From contig VFIW01000006.1 in the NCBI GenBank assembly GCA_006386115.1, positions 764,706 through 828,705 of the forward strand: a stretch of 64,000 bases of DNA, given 5' to 3'. The stretch is from Globisporangium splendens. Lineage: Eukaryota > Oomycota > Peronosporomycetes > Pythiales > Pythiaceae. Below, piece after piece: positions 10,496 to 21,400 of this stretch (its first letter is position 1; each line of letters starts with the position of its first letter). Position numbers and translations under genes: made by a program. Below the pieces are notes generated by a model that was not told where the DNA came from, did not search any database, and saw only the letters and a program-made list of their open reading frames with translations.

Positions 10496-11384
10496 TTCCC
10501 GTCATTGCGTGGCTGTCTGTTAGCGGTCGCATCGGCATACGAGATGTCCATCGGCTCTGGACCGTCGTATGTGACTGCGTGTTGTCGAACAGGGCGAGGG
10601 CCGAAACCGTTGAACTTGGCTTGCTTGATGCTGAATTCTTCTTGCATCGCTCGCTCGATGGCTTCATCCAGCGTCTTCGGATACTCGCGGAACAGCTGGT
10701 TCCGAATCGGACCGTCATTGAGCCCTGCCATGAGTGTCACAATTTGCGTTGAGACATCAATCGGCTCATTCACGATACTTGACACAAGGTATCGTGCTCG
10801 TTGAGCGCACGAGCGTAGGTCGTATCTACCCTGACGAAGCTTTAAGAACTCAGCACGAACTCGAAATTCGCTCTGCGGAGGCTCAAAAGCTCTCTTCAGC
10901 TCTCGTTTGAAGTCGTCTAGGTCGTAGAAGCGATGTGGCTCCGCCAATCGCTTCCCATACGCCCAACTCTTGGCTCAACCCGCAAGGTTTGACATCGCAA
11001 ACAACACTTGCTGCATTGGGTCCCGTAGTTGTCTTGCAGTGATAGCTGCATCCAACTCAACGAACCATCTCGTTAGAGGTTCGTTTTCTCCGCCACGGTA
11101 CGGAGATAATCGAGCTTCAGAGGCGCCACTCTCATCGCCGTGACAGGAGTTGCAGGCTGTCGATGAGTGTTTATGATCTCGTGATGCATGAAGCTCGTAG
11201 CCGCATTCCTCTGCTCATCCGGTGACGCTGATCTCAGCAAGCTGATTACAGCTGCCTCACCGATGACTGCTCGCATACGCTCGAGGGCTGCCCACTCGTG
11301 GCTAGACAAATGAGGGAAATGCTCATTCGTCAGCTCCACGGTCTCTGCAGGTATCGCACCCATCGGCGTCTCCTTCCCTTCCAT
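10342..11384 (-). pseudogene. gag: gag polyprotein of element B, broken
   Basis: ATG at 11384-11382, 87 bases after the primer binding site. It encodes a capsid-like protein with the retrotransposon gag core (AFEPPQSEFRVRAEF; LFREYPKTLDEAIE), then a linker and one CCHC zinc knuckle, CFRCGKPGHIARNC, near 10500-10460, and stops at 10342. A frame change near 11090 and an in-frame TGA at 10977-10975 break it. Intact Gag would form the virus-like particle and bind element RNA through the knuckle. Confidence 0.85.
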
Positions 11385-11470
11385 TGTTTCTCACAATCGA
11401 ACAGGGGTCTTGGAATGTCCGCGCACACTACACAAGCGGACTGTGCAGAGTCTTGACTTGGTCGTTGGAA

Positions 11471-11489
11471 GGACTACGAAGTGCTACCA
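11471..11489 (-). other. primer binding site of element B
   Basis: On the minus strand TGGTAGCACTTCGTAGTCC begins two bases after the 5' LTR. A leading TGG pairs with the CCA end of a tRNA, so the primer tRNA should end in GUGCUACCA. Element C has the same first eleven bases at the same two-base spacing. The tRNA species is not identified here. Confidence 0.72.
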
Positions 11490-11491
11490 GG

Positions 11492-12100
11492 TGTAAGAGG
11501 CTATCCGAGACAGCCTCAAACACAGCACGCACGCTCGCGCTTGAGAGGAAGACTTGAGAGGAACTTGGCAAAAATGCAACTGAATTGAAATGAGCTTATG
11601 GTTCCTGACACTACATGTAAAACACCACTAGGGCTCCTAGAGGTTTTATGCATAAAACCTAAACATGCAGAAATAAAACCTATGAACCTGATGCATAAAA
11701 ACTTGGGTACACTGAGGTTGAACCCAGGGGATCTTCGAGAAGCTTGAACTTGAAGTACCGCGGGGATTCTCTGCGAAGTGATTGGCTACAGCCACTCACT
11801 TCAGACGGTAGAGACACGTCGGTCTCATCACCAGTGCAGTTTCCCCAAGTAGGAACCATCATTCACGTGTCTAGAGTACTGTTGTGCGTAATCACGCCGA
11901 ATCTCAATGATTGCGAGCGACCAACACTCAACTCAGACACAGATTGCTCTGGCGTCAGACGATGACGTCACCTGTGCATGTGGGGATCACTTTTATGTGC
12001 TTCACCCAATATCTTCGCACCCACAATGCACTTTCACAAGGTGGTGTGTGACACACACAAAGAGCCACCTTGCATGTAATGGCAGCCTTAGCCCATTACA
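11492..12100 (-). repeat. 5' LTR of element B (609 bp)
   Basis: On the plus strand it begins TGTAAGAGG and ends GCCCATTACA. It pairs with 4650-5260. In element orientation this LTR carries the promoter for the genomic RNA; no convincing TATA box was identified. Confidence 0.93.
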
Positions 12101-12136
12101 GGAGCGGGCTGCACCGCTCGGCACTCGTAAGAGAAG
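12101..12136. repeat. 36-bp target duplication, right copy
   Basis: It begins directly at the outer end of the right LTR of element B and matches 4614-4649 at 33 of 36 positions. It encodes part of the gag zinc knuckle of element C on the minus strand. Confidence 0.75.
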
Positions 12137-13095
12137 TGCCCCAGTTTCGGGCAGTGGTGGCAACGCTGCTTGCGCTTGTCGACGGTTTTCTTTCGAACCG
12201 TCGAGGTTTGTACCAATGAGAGATCCATTGGTTCCGCTCCGTTATTGCGCGGAGAGGGCTTCACGTGCCGGAATTGCGCGGCACGGTGGGGGTTCGCGTG
12301 AAGCCGTGCTTGCTTCGCGCTGAAGTCTTCTTGCAACGCCAGAGCGATTGCTTGCTCTAGCGTTTCCGGGTATTCCCGGAATAGGTAGGTCTTGACGAGA
12401 CCGTCCGTCAAGCCTTTCATGGACGTGGCGACTTGCGTCGCCATGCCGATCGGCTCTGACACGATACTTGATACCAAGTATCGAGTATGTTGGATATACG
12501 CGTGAAGGTCGCGTCTATCCTGTCGGATCTCAAGGAATTCCGTGCGAGTACGGAATTCCGACTTTGGTGGCTCAAAAGCGGCTCGAATGTCGCTTTTGAA
12601 TTCCGCAAGTGTGGAGAAGCAGTGGTGGTCGGCCATTCGTCGACCGAATGCCCAGCTCTTCGCTCTCCCAGCGAGCTTGGACATCGCGAAATCGACCTGT
12701 TGCTCTGGGTCATGGATTTGCCCAGAGCGAATCGCGGCGTCGATTTCAACGAACCATCGGAGGAGAGGCTCCTTGTCTCCTCCGCCATACTTCGCGACAT
12801 CAAGCTTTACAGCTTTCTGTCGTGGGGGTTATACCTGCGCAGTAACTGCGCGGGTTGCTTCTCTTCCACGCTCCTCTGCCTCCTTCTGCAGGAACCCTAT
12901 CACCGTGAGGCGATGCTGCTCCGGCGGGCAGGTGACAAGGATGGCGAAGATGGCCTTTTCGCCAACGACCTTCCCCAGTCGTTGTAGGGCACTCCACTCG
13001 AGGTCACTCAAGTGGAGACAATCCTCCCTGTTGATTGTCGGACTCGCGGTTGATGCAGAATCGACACCCAACATGGTTTCTTCGTCAGCGTTCAT
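12101..13095 (-). pseudogene. gag: gag polyprotein of element C, 5' part
   Basis: ATG at 13095-13093 (MNADEETMLGVD), 30 bases after the primer binding site. The frame is open except for one in-frame TAA at 12831-12829. It contains the capsid core (AFEPPKSEFRTRTEF; LFREYPETLEQAIA) and a CCHC knuckle, CHHCPKLGHFSYEC, at the point where element B is inserted. The remaining gag and the protease continue at 4649. About 330 codons are present. Confidence 0.82.
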
Positions 13096-13124
13096 TGCTG
13101 GCGGCTCTCGCTCTGTGGTTGGAC

Positions 13125-13143
13125 GGACCACAAAGTGCTACCA
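13125..13143 (-). other. primer binding site of element C
   Basis: On the minus strand TGGTAGCACTTTGTGGTCC starts two bases after the 5' LTR. It closely matches element B's site, so both families probably use the same or a related tRNA primer. Confidence 0.7.
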
Positions 13144-13145
13144 GG

Positions 13146-13594
13146 TGTAACGGGAATCCCCGTTACACGGCGTACATTTGCGTTGAGGAAGCGCAAGTGA
13201 AAGGAAGGGCACAGCGGTAATGCTGTGTTCAAAAGAAGGAAGGGAGCTGTGCGCGATAACGTGCAAAAAGAGAAGTGAATTGAAATCTTAAGGTTTGAAA
13301 TGCAAATCTGATGGGTTGTTCCTACGGCACCTCCGATTGGTAGATAGTCGGGTGTCCAATCCGACTATCATCCAATGAGATCAAACTTTAATGGAATGTT
13401 CTTATTGGCTAAAAATGCAAGTGGCTACATAGAGTGTTGATGGGTTAACGGGTGGGTTTGTAGAGAGCGGTAGAACCCGTGTGGGTATGACCCACACTCT
13501 CTGGACCCAAGAACCCATATAATGGGAAGCCCCATCACATCACTTGCGCTTCCTCAACGCACATGTACGCCGTGTAACGGGCTATTCCATTACA
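13146..13594 (-). repeat. 5' LTR of element C (449 bp) with long terminal inverted arms
   Basis: On the plus strand it starts TGTAACGGG and ends CCATTACA, next to the primer binding site and gag. Near both ends lie inverted arms of about 48 bases (13153-13200 and 13540-13588) that match at all but a few positions; the shared core includes TTGAGGAAGCGCAAGTGA. The LTR RNA could therefore fold into a long terminal hairpin. The middle contains short CCAAT-like motifs. The partner LTR lies outside the window. Confidence 0.8.
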
Positions 13595-13601
13595 TGCCAT
13601 C

Positions 13602-13618
13602 TTTAAGAGTGGGGGGTG
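13602..13618 (+). other. orphan polypurine tract, remnant of a fourth element
   Basis: TTAAGAGTGGGGGGTGG followed by TG at 13619 is almost the same as the polypurine tract and LTR start of element A (3590-3606). It is in plus orientation, opposite to element C, and starts eight bases after the end of C's LTR. It may be the 3' internal end of an older plus-strand element into which C was inserted. Confidence 0.45.
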
Positions 13619-13964
13619 GTGCAAGAGAAGGGAAGAAAACGGGAGGGAGAAGGATGCAATCTGCAGCACTCAAAGTCGAGTGACCCACCAATGAATCAGA
13701 AAATGACAAGCAGTCAGCCATCGTATTTTCAACTTTGAAACCCCTAGTGACGCTTGACAAATCACCTGATTTCGTATAAATTCAAAGAGTCACCACAGTG
13801 CTCCATTGTACTTATTTGAGTTATCTATACAAATTGTTCCGCAGTGTTCCTTGCGGCTGATCAAGATCAATACCAAAGCTGTGTGCATGCATACGCAGAA
13901 GCACTCAGAACGAACTCCGACGCGCGCCGCATAAGACCAAGCGACAGCAACTAGCAGCAGCAGC
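13619..13964. other. intergenic region upstream of the SDR gene
   Basis: The left part may be the eroded LTR of the element suspected at 13602. The right part is the promoter of the dehydrogenase gene. A weak initiator-like stretch, GTGCTCCATTGTACTT, lies near 13798-13813. No other feature was seen. Confidence 0.4.
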
Positions 13965-14969
13965 ATGTGGTTCAACGCGCTCGCGATGCCGCAATGGTAC
14001 CTCATCGGGCGCAGCTACTACGGCCACGCCGGGTATGCGTCCGCGCGCGCCAAGTGGAGCGACCCGGACATGCAGCAACAGCGCGACCTCGTGGGCAAGC
14101 ACTACATGGTCACGGGCGCGAACGCCGGCATCGGCTTCGCGATCGCCGAGGAGCTCGCCAAGCGCCGCGCGAACGTGCACATGGTGTGTCGCGACGCCGG
14201 CCGTGCCGAGGCTGCGCGTGCGGACATCGTCGAGCGCGCCAAGGCTGCGGGCGTGAGCGAGCCCCGCGTGCACGTGCACTTGGCAGACATTAGCTCCATG
14301 GAGAGCGTGCGCGCACTGGCCGACAAGTTTGCTGCTCAATATAGTGCGCTGCATGGGCTGATTAATAACGCCGGCTCGCTGTTCAACGACGAGACCAAGG
14401 CCAAGGACGGGCGCGAGATGACGATGGCGATCGCGCTCGGCGGCTCCTTTTTGCTCACGGGGCTGCTACTGCCGTTGCTCAAGAACGCGCCACACGGCCG
14501 CGTAGTCAACGTGTCCTCCGGTGGGCAATACCTGATCAATCTGGACCGCAATGACTACCTCGGGGAGCAGCGCACGGGCGAAGCGTACAACGGTACAGCG
14601 GCGTACGCGCTCGCGAAGCGTGTGCAGGTGGAGCTCACGAGGCGCTGGGCGATGGAGCCGAGAGCTCAGGACGTGATCTTTCACTCGATGCACCCGGGCT
14701 GGGCCGTGACGCCTGGCGCGATGACGACCATCAGCGACTTTACCAAGAAGCACAAGGACATGATGCGCGACATGTACCAGGGCGCCGACACGGCTGTGTG
14801 GCTCGCGATCGCGGACGAACCGGCCAAAGCGAAGAACGGGCTCTTCTGGTTCGACCGCGAGGAAGCGCGCACGGACATGCGCCTCGCCGGTACGAGCTGG
14901 AGCGACGAGGACCGCAACACGCTCTGGAAGCGATGCGAGGACGCCTGCGGATGGACGCTCCCGCAGTAA
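13965..14969 (+). CDS. short-chain dehydrogenase/reductase, DHRS12-like
   Basis: A single-exon gene of 334 codons encoding a classical-type SDR. Visible motifs are the cofactor-binding TGANAGIG (residues 50-57), the structural NNAG (134-137), the catalytic Ser in NVSSGG (183-187) and the YxxxK active site YALAK (Tyr214, Lys218), followed by HPGW. The order, the spacing and the long N-terminal lead of about 45 residues resemble eukaryotic DHRS12 proteins. SDRs use NAD(P)H to reduce or oxidise carbonyl or hydroxyl groups; the substrate of this subgroup is not known. No signal peptide or certain membrane segment. The ATG chosen is the first in frame after an in-frame stop. It is the first intact gene to the right of the retroelement nest. 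Confidence 0.85.
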   Translation: MWFNALAMPQWYLIGRSYYGHAGYASARAKWSDPDMQQQRDLVGKHYMVTGANAGIGFAIAEELAKRRANVHMVCRDAGRAEAARADIVERAKAAGVSEPRVHVHLADISSMESVRALADKFAAQYSALHGLINNAGSLFNDETKAKDGREMTMAIALGGSFLLTGLLLPLLKNAPHGRVVNVSSGGQYLINLDRNDYLGEQRTGEAYNGTAAYALAKRVQVELTRRWAMEPRAQDVIFHSMHPGWAVTPGAMTTISDFTKKHKDMMRDMYQGADTAVWLAIADEPAKAKNGLFWFDREEARTDMRLAGTSWSDEDRNTLWKRCEDACGWTLPQ

Positions 14970-15454
14970 AGAAAAAGGCGAAAAGCAGAAAGCTTTGAGT
15001 TGTCAGGTGGTGTCAATGGATTTTTGTTTTTATTCGAGTCTATATACATGTATGAAAGATTGCTGTTGACCCGGAATGAAGTGACGTCGTTTTCTCTGGA
15101 GATTGTTTAGTGGACGCGTTTGCCTTTACTACTGGCAAAATGAACTCGCATCTGGGTCGATGGTGCCCCTCTCGTATCACAACGCCCCATGATGCCAACA
15201 TGCTCAATGGCTTGTAACACTGGCCAAAGGTCCACAATCTTTTCTTTCATGGATCCACTCGATCGGTTTCGTGATTTTCGCCCATGAAGAGTCTCTTTTG
15301 TTGGTCTTCTCACGTGGGGTGGAGAAGCGCGCCATCTCAAAGATCGTTAACGAGCAGCCATTCCAGAGATAAGCGAGCGTCATTTCGTCCAGTGTGTGAG
15401 AAGAGAGAGTTCGACATTTTGCGTGATCTTAGCTCGCATAGTTAGTCGGGGACT
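14970..15454. other. intergenic, no feature seen
   Basis: The 3' flank of the dehydrogenase and the promoter of the CEP164-like gene. Short open frames on either strand (for example minus 15340-15107) lack supporting features. An initiator-like GCGTCATTTCGTCCAGTG lies at about 15377-15394. Confidence 0.4.
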
Positions 15455-18400
15455 ATGGACGGCCAGAACGACAGCATCGTGCTCGAAGAAGAGATCGCCC
15501 CGAACTACGAGCCCACGGAGCGCGAGGTGCTCGAGTACGCGACATGGCTCGGCATGGACCTCGATAATGAGCAGGACCTCTTCTGAATCGCGCGCGAAGG
15601 TCTCAAGGTGCGCTTTGAATGATGCGTGGCTTCTACTATCGCCTGGTGCTCATGGTCCATATCTCTGAAGTGATTGCGATGGTGAAACAGGCGCCGTTGC
15701 CTGAGAACTGGAAGCCCTGCAAGACGACGGACACAGAAGAGATCTACTACTTCAACTTTGCCACTGGTCAGAGCACGTGGGACCACCCCTGCGATGAGGT
15801 TTGTTTGTTTGTTTTTTCCTTATAAAGTACCGTTCGGATCATTAGTCCTCGAGGTCACAATCTTTTGCTTCTCCTTTGTGATAGTTTTATCGCAGCCTGT
15901 ACGAAGAAAACAGGAAGGAACGCACCACGGGCAAGAGCTTTCAGGTACCAGCCGAGTATTGCAACATCCGCAGACTCGAGGCATAACAACAAAGCTGATT
16001 TTTTGTATTTCCTCAATACATTTCTCTTTCCGTTTGATTTGTAAATCAAAAGAACTCGACGGACGAAAAGAAGAAGAAAGAGAGAGAAGACGTCGCCGAG
16101 CTTCTCGGACGCAAGGGCAGCGGGAAAAAGAAGGAAAGCAGCGCCAAGACCGAGCCGCTGGGGCCGCCGGTGCTCGTGGGTGGGAAATCCAATCCGCTTG
16201 AGAAGAAACCACTGCCTGGCTTATCGAGCAAGCTTGGAGGTGGTGGTCTTGGTGCGTTGGGCGGTCCAAGTGCTGGAGGCTTACGTCCAGTTGGTGGCGG
16301 TCCTCTTGGCGTGAGTCTATATGTATGCTTTTGCTGAAGCGGTTAACGCCATACTCACAGAGCATTGCGCTTTGACTTTGCATTTTTACCAAATAGCGAC
16401 TCCGAAGCGAGTCGAAGGACCTCGACGACGGTGATGGACCCGATGAAGACAACGCACCGGTGATCTCGGCAGCGGGTTTGTCCAAACCCCCGCTCGGTAG
16501 ACTGCTGACAAAGAAGCCGCTACCGTCGTCGTCTTCCTCATCAGCTTCGCTCTCGCGAGCCGACTCGAAAGTGGAAATGGACGGACTCCTGGCCGATTTT
16601 TAGGAAAAGAAACAGAAATTGTTGGGCGATCAAGCGCGCGTGATGCAGGAGTTGAAGGAAACCCACGCTGAGGCCATGAGTGCGATCCGGAAAAAGATGC
16701 AAAAGCAGTTCGAGGAGCTCCAGGACGACGAAGACAACAAGTTCAAGCAAAAGAAGCGCGAGTTGGACAAGAAACACAACGATCTGGAGAACCAGTTCGA
16801 CAAAGACGAGAGTGATCTGCTGCGTGAGCGCAAGGAGAAGATCAAGAAGCTCGAGCACGACATCGAGACTGCGCTGGTCCAGAAGCGCCAGGACCTAGAG
16901 AAAGAGGCTCAGAAGGAAACCGATCGCATTCAAGCCAAACACGAAGAGCGGCCTCGCGAGCTCCAGGAAGCGCACGAGAAAGAGGACAAACAGCTGCAAG
17001 CAAAACTCGATGCGCTCTTGGGTAAAAAGAGTGACCGCGTGAATATCATGAGCGAATTGAAAGCGGAGATTGACAAGCTCAAGCAAGCGCTCGCATCACT
17101 TGAGAGTGACTCGCAAAGGCTACGCGACGAAAATGAAGCCTTGGTAAGCGGGAAAGGGGACCAGGAGAAGATACTGGCGCAGGTCCAACATGACATGGAA
17201 GACTTGAAGCAGAAACAGGCTGCTGAGGTGGTAAGTGCGAGTGTCGAGACCACCAACAAGAGAAGTCGGTCCCAGACAAGTGCGTCGATTGTGAAAGCCT
17301 CTAGACGCAAGTCAAGAAAGCGGAAACCGAGCGCGATCAAGTGCGAGTCGAGGTGGAGAAATGCAAAATCACGATGCAAGAGTTGGAGCAAACGATTTCC
17401 GCACTGAACTAGCAAATTGATGAGCTTCGGCAGGCATCTAAAGCCAAAGCAACAGACGACTCGGTGTATGCAGCAGCCGCGGAACGCAATTTGCAGGGCA
17501 AGGAAATTGCTGCATTACGCGAGCAAGAGGCAAAGCTGGCCGCCGAAATCACAGCGATACGAGCCCAGCAAGAGTCCGTGGCAGCAGAGCTCGCGGTCAT
17601 GAACATCAAGTGCAATCAGCTTAGCTCAGAGACATCGACATTAGCGGGGGAACTAGAGCTCGCTCGAGAACGAGAAAAGGAGAAAGCAGCAGTGGTAATC
17701 CCAGAATCGACGCCAGCCTCGGGATCTGTCCCAGAGAACGACGCCTTATTGGAGACTGCACAAGCAGAGATTGCCAACCTGAAGAACGGACTGAGCGAAC
17801 TGCAGGAGCAACTCGCCGTCCTGAGTAAAACAAACGTGCAGATCAAGGAGCAGCTCCTAAAAGAATCGAACGAAAAGAAGAGCCTGTGCGAGCAACTCGA
17901 CTCGAAAGCCGATCAACTGAGCCAAGAGCTCTCCAAGACCACCGAGGAGCTCCGAGCTGAAGCGAAAGCGTTGGAGGTTCAACTCGATGACGAGCGTACT
18001 TCGCGCTCTGAACTTGCTGAGACTTGCGACCTGTTGCAAAAAGAAAAACAGGAACTCGAGATCGAGAAACAGAAAGCAGACTCCGAATTGACGCGACTGG
18101 ACGATGACAAGCAGCGCTTGGAGTCTGAGAAGGCTGTGTTGTCGCGCCAGCTGAAGGAGTTAAGCGATTCTCTGAAGCGACAAGAACACTCGAGCGTGGT
18201 GGCTGGCAACGCGGAGATAACAAAGCTGAAGTTCGAGATTGAGCAGCTAGAGACGAGCTTGAAAATGGTCGAGAGCGAGAAAACGCGACATGCCGCAAGA
18301 ATTCAAGCTTTGGAGCGACAGATCGAGTCCTCGGTGGTTGAGAGTCATCAGCTGACTTTGGACAAAGAGAATGAACAGAGTCGCTGCAGGAGAGTTGAGT

Positions 18401-21400
18401 CCGAACGAGATACACTCACGCAGCGGATGAAAAGGCTCGAAGACGACTTCGCAGCGCTTGATCAGAAACTGCAAGCCGCGCAAACAGAAACCACTGATGT
18501 GAACGCGCAGCTTAGCAAAGCCAGACTCAAAGAACAAGCTGCGACCGAGAAAAATGCCCAGTTGGTGAACGAGATCGCGCAATTGGAGCTGCGGGTCTAG
18601 TCGCAGTCGAGTGAGATGCAGCACTTGGAGTCTGAGAAGACCCTGCTGTCGCGTCACCTGAACGAATTGAACAACCCGTTGAAGCAGCAAGAGCAGTCGA
18701 GCGCAGTGGCGAGTAACATGGAACTCACGAAGCAGAAATACGAGATCGAGCAGCTCAAAACGACTCTGAAGATACTTGAGAGCGACAAAGCGCATCTCGC
18801 GACGAGAGTTCAGGCTCTGGAGCGCGAAGTCGAGTCTTCCACGGCGGCAAACCACCAGTTGACGTTGGGCAAAGAGAACGAGCAAATTCGCTTCAAAAAG
18901 GTCGAGGCTGAGCGAACTGCGCTCTCGCAACGCGTCAAGAGTCTCGAAGACGGCTACGAGGCTTGCGAGCAGAAACTGTGGACTGCGGTCGCGGAAAATG
19001 CAGATGCGAAGGCGCAGCTTGGTAGAAGCAAGTTGAAAGAGCAAGCATCGACCGAAAAAGTCACGCAGTTGATGAGCGAGGTGGGGCAACTAGAGCAGCG
19101 GACACAGTCGCAGCAAGTGGAACTTGACAAAGCGAACAAAGACGTCCACACCAAGCAGAATCAGATCGATCTCAAAGTGGCAGAATCGAGCGAGCTGCGA
19201 GCTGAAAATGAGGTGCTGTGCGACCAGGTGAGCGACCTGAAGTCGTCTCTCGCCGACGTCAAGGCGAATCTGGAGAACCGGATCCGACTGCTTCGGAGTG
19301 AAAACAGCGGGCAGGATGTGCAGGCAAAGCACTACGAGGACGACCTCTCGAGAATGTCCGAGAATGTTAAGAAGCTCGAAGCGCAGCTCACTGAAATGCA
19401 ACTCAAGTGGAAGCGCGAATGCAGCGAGAAAGAGATCCTCAACAAGCAGGTTAGCGTGTTGAATGCCGCGCGCGAAGAGCTCGAAGGTACCATCGCGTCC
19501 ATGAAGCGCAAACTGGACGCCGCTGAGTCGAAATGGAAAGACCACGAGAGTGTGTCCACGCGCGACAATTTCCAGCTGAAGCTGAAACTGCAACAAACTG
19601 AAGCCGATCGCGAGGCGCTGCTGACCAGCAAAGAACGAGTCGAACTCCAACTCAAAGCAGCCGAGAAAGAACTCGCGGCGACCAAAGACGAGTTTGCTAT
19701 GACGAAAGAAGACTCCAACTCGCTGCGCGCTCGAATCAAGACGCTGACGAGTGAGAAAGACGAGATCCAGGCGGCACTGCTCTCGGTCAACTTGGCTCAG
19801 GCGAGCAGCTCGTCGGCCTCGTCCAGTGCTCGCATCTCTGGATTTGCGCACGCGACTTCATCCGAAGCGATGCTCGTGAAGTTACAACTCGCCGACGTGA
19901 ACAAGAACGAACTGGAAGCGCATCTCGCGGACGTTGCCTCGCAGTTGGAGATCTCGAACCGCCGCTGCGCTGCCCTGGAAGCTCGATGCTGCGATCAGGC
20001 CGTTGACATGGAGTCGCTGCACGTCGGAGTGTCTTCATTGCGTGCCGCAACGCAGAAAATGCATTTGTCGGCGCTCGAGACGCTTTCGCTGATTGAACGT
20101 CTAGATTGCGAGCACAAGAAGCGCGCGCTGAAAAGCGATTTCTTGAGCCAGTTGCGGGACTTCCAGGAGCGCGAAGACCAGGCGCTGATCCGACACAAAG
20201 CGCGGCTGCGGTTCCAGTACGAGAAGCAACTCGATGATCTCGTAGCCGAACTTGAGAAGAAGAAGCAGATCCGCATGGAGCAAGAAGGCGCCGCCACACT
20301 GCAGATGATCGAGCAGATCCGCCAAGAGCGTGAGGTGGAGCGCAAAGAGTTGACGCGCCAGGTGCGCGCGGAGATGCAGGACCTGGAGCAGGACCTGATG
20401 GAGCGCAAAGAGCATCATCTGCAGACCATCGCCGAGGCAATCCGCAAGGAAGAAGAGGCACTGGGCTCGCGGCTTCGCGAGTCGCGTCGGACTCTGCGCG
20501 AAGAGGAACTCATGCGAGCAGCGCAAACGACCGCCACAACGCCTTCAGTAGCTGGCAGCAAACAGCAGTCGAGAGTAGTTCAACCGCTGCTATCGCCTGG
20601 CGAAGTTCGCGCGCAGTATCTGACTTTTGAGGACGATGACAATGCCTGCGCAAGAGATAGCGATCGAAACAACAACGAGGATGGGTTCGCATCGTCGTCT
20701 CCGAGACGGAAAAGCGTCAATAATAACAAGAAAGTAGCGCGGTTGAGTCTCGACACGGGGGGGACAGAGAACCAGACTCGCCACCACCTGACGCAGCGAC
20801 GACGAAGCAAGAGCAGCAGCGTAAACTCACGAGAGTACCGCAAATGGAGTCAGCGGCTGCTCGATGAGAACAATCTCTTGTCGAAGGCCAAGTTGCTGGT
20901 CAGTAACCAACGGCGCGAGTTGAAGAAGCAGGGCGACCAGCTGAGACGAGATAAAGAGGACTGGAAGCGCGATCGCCACACGACGAGACACCCGCAGCAA
21001 CATGCGATTCTTGACGAAATGAAGCACATGATCGAGCAGAATACCGCGTCGTGGAACCAAAGCGTCCGGCAGCTGCGCGAGCGCGAGGCGTGGATCAAAA
21101 AGCGCGAGCAAAACATCGCCAAGATGCAGCGCATAGGTACGTCCAACACCAGTCGTAGCATTTGCATCTGAAATAGCGCATGCTAGCCTTATTGGTTCTT
21201 GTGTTTATTGGCTTTGACATAGTTGACAAGCTACGATCGACGCGATCCCGTCGACGCCCGACGAGCAACAACCATAGCGGCTATCTCTCCGATGACGACG
21301 ACGAAGAGGATGAGAACGGATTTTCCGACGAGGAGGGCAATAAGTCGGAGATTGTTCCACAGAGGATGTCTGAACTTTCGCAGACTAGGAGACCGAGAGG

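Larger units (their letters stand above)
4650..12100 (-). mobile_element. Ty3/gypsy chromovirus, element B (complete, two LTRs)
   Basis: A full-length element on the minus strand: 5' LTR 12100-11492, primer binding site 11489-11471, gag, protease, reverse transcriptase, RNase H, integrase and chromodomain (stop at 5662), polypurine tract 5275-5261, 3' LTR 5260-4650. An antisense gene (5337-6386) overlaps the 3' end of pol. The two LTRs differ at about 38 of 610 positions by hand count plus one 2-bp indel, near 6 percent, so the insertion is not recent. Gag and pol contain frameshifts and a stop, so the copy is not autonomous. It is inserted in the gag gene of element C. Confidence 0.92.
4140..13594 (-). 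mobile_element. Ty3/gypsy element C (outer host of the nest), interrupted
   Basis: Minus-strand element read from right to left: 5' LTR (13594-13146), primer binding site, gag (13095-12101), insertion of element B (12100-4650), then the end of gag and the start of the protease (4649-4140), where element A interrupts it. The rest (reverse transcriptase onward) would lie left of element A, outside the window. Its gag and protease resemble those of element B but are clearly diverged, so C is a related, separate family. Its right flank begins at 13595 in TGCCA. Confidence 0.8.

Noticed and set aside
15107..15340. Minus-strand open frame between the dehydrogenase and the CEP164-like gene
   Set aside because: It starts without a convincing ATG context and shows no domain.
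15584..15586. TGA in the CEP164-like gene as selenocysteine
   Set aside because: The position is a conserved tryptophan in the family, and three TAG stops follow; decay explains all four.
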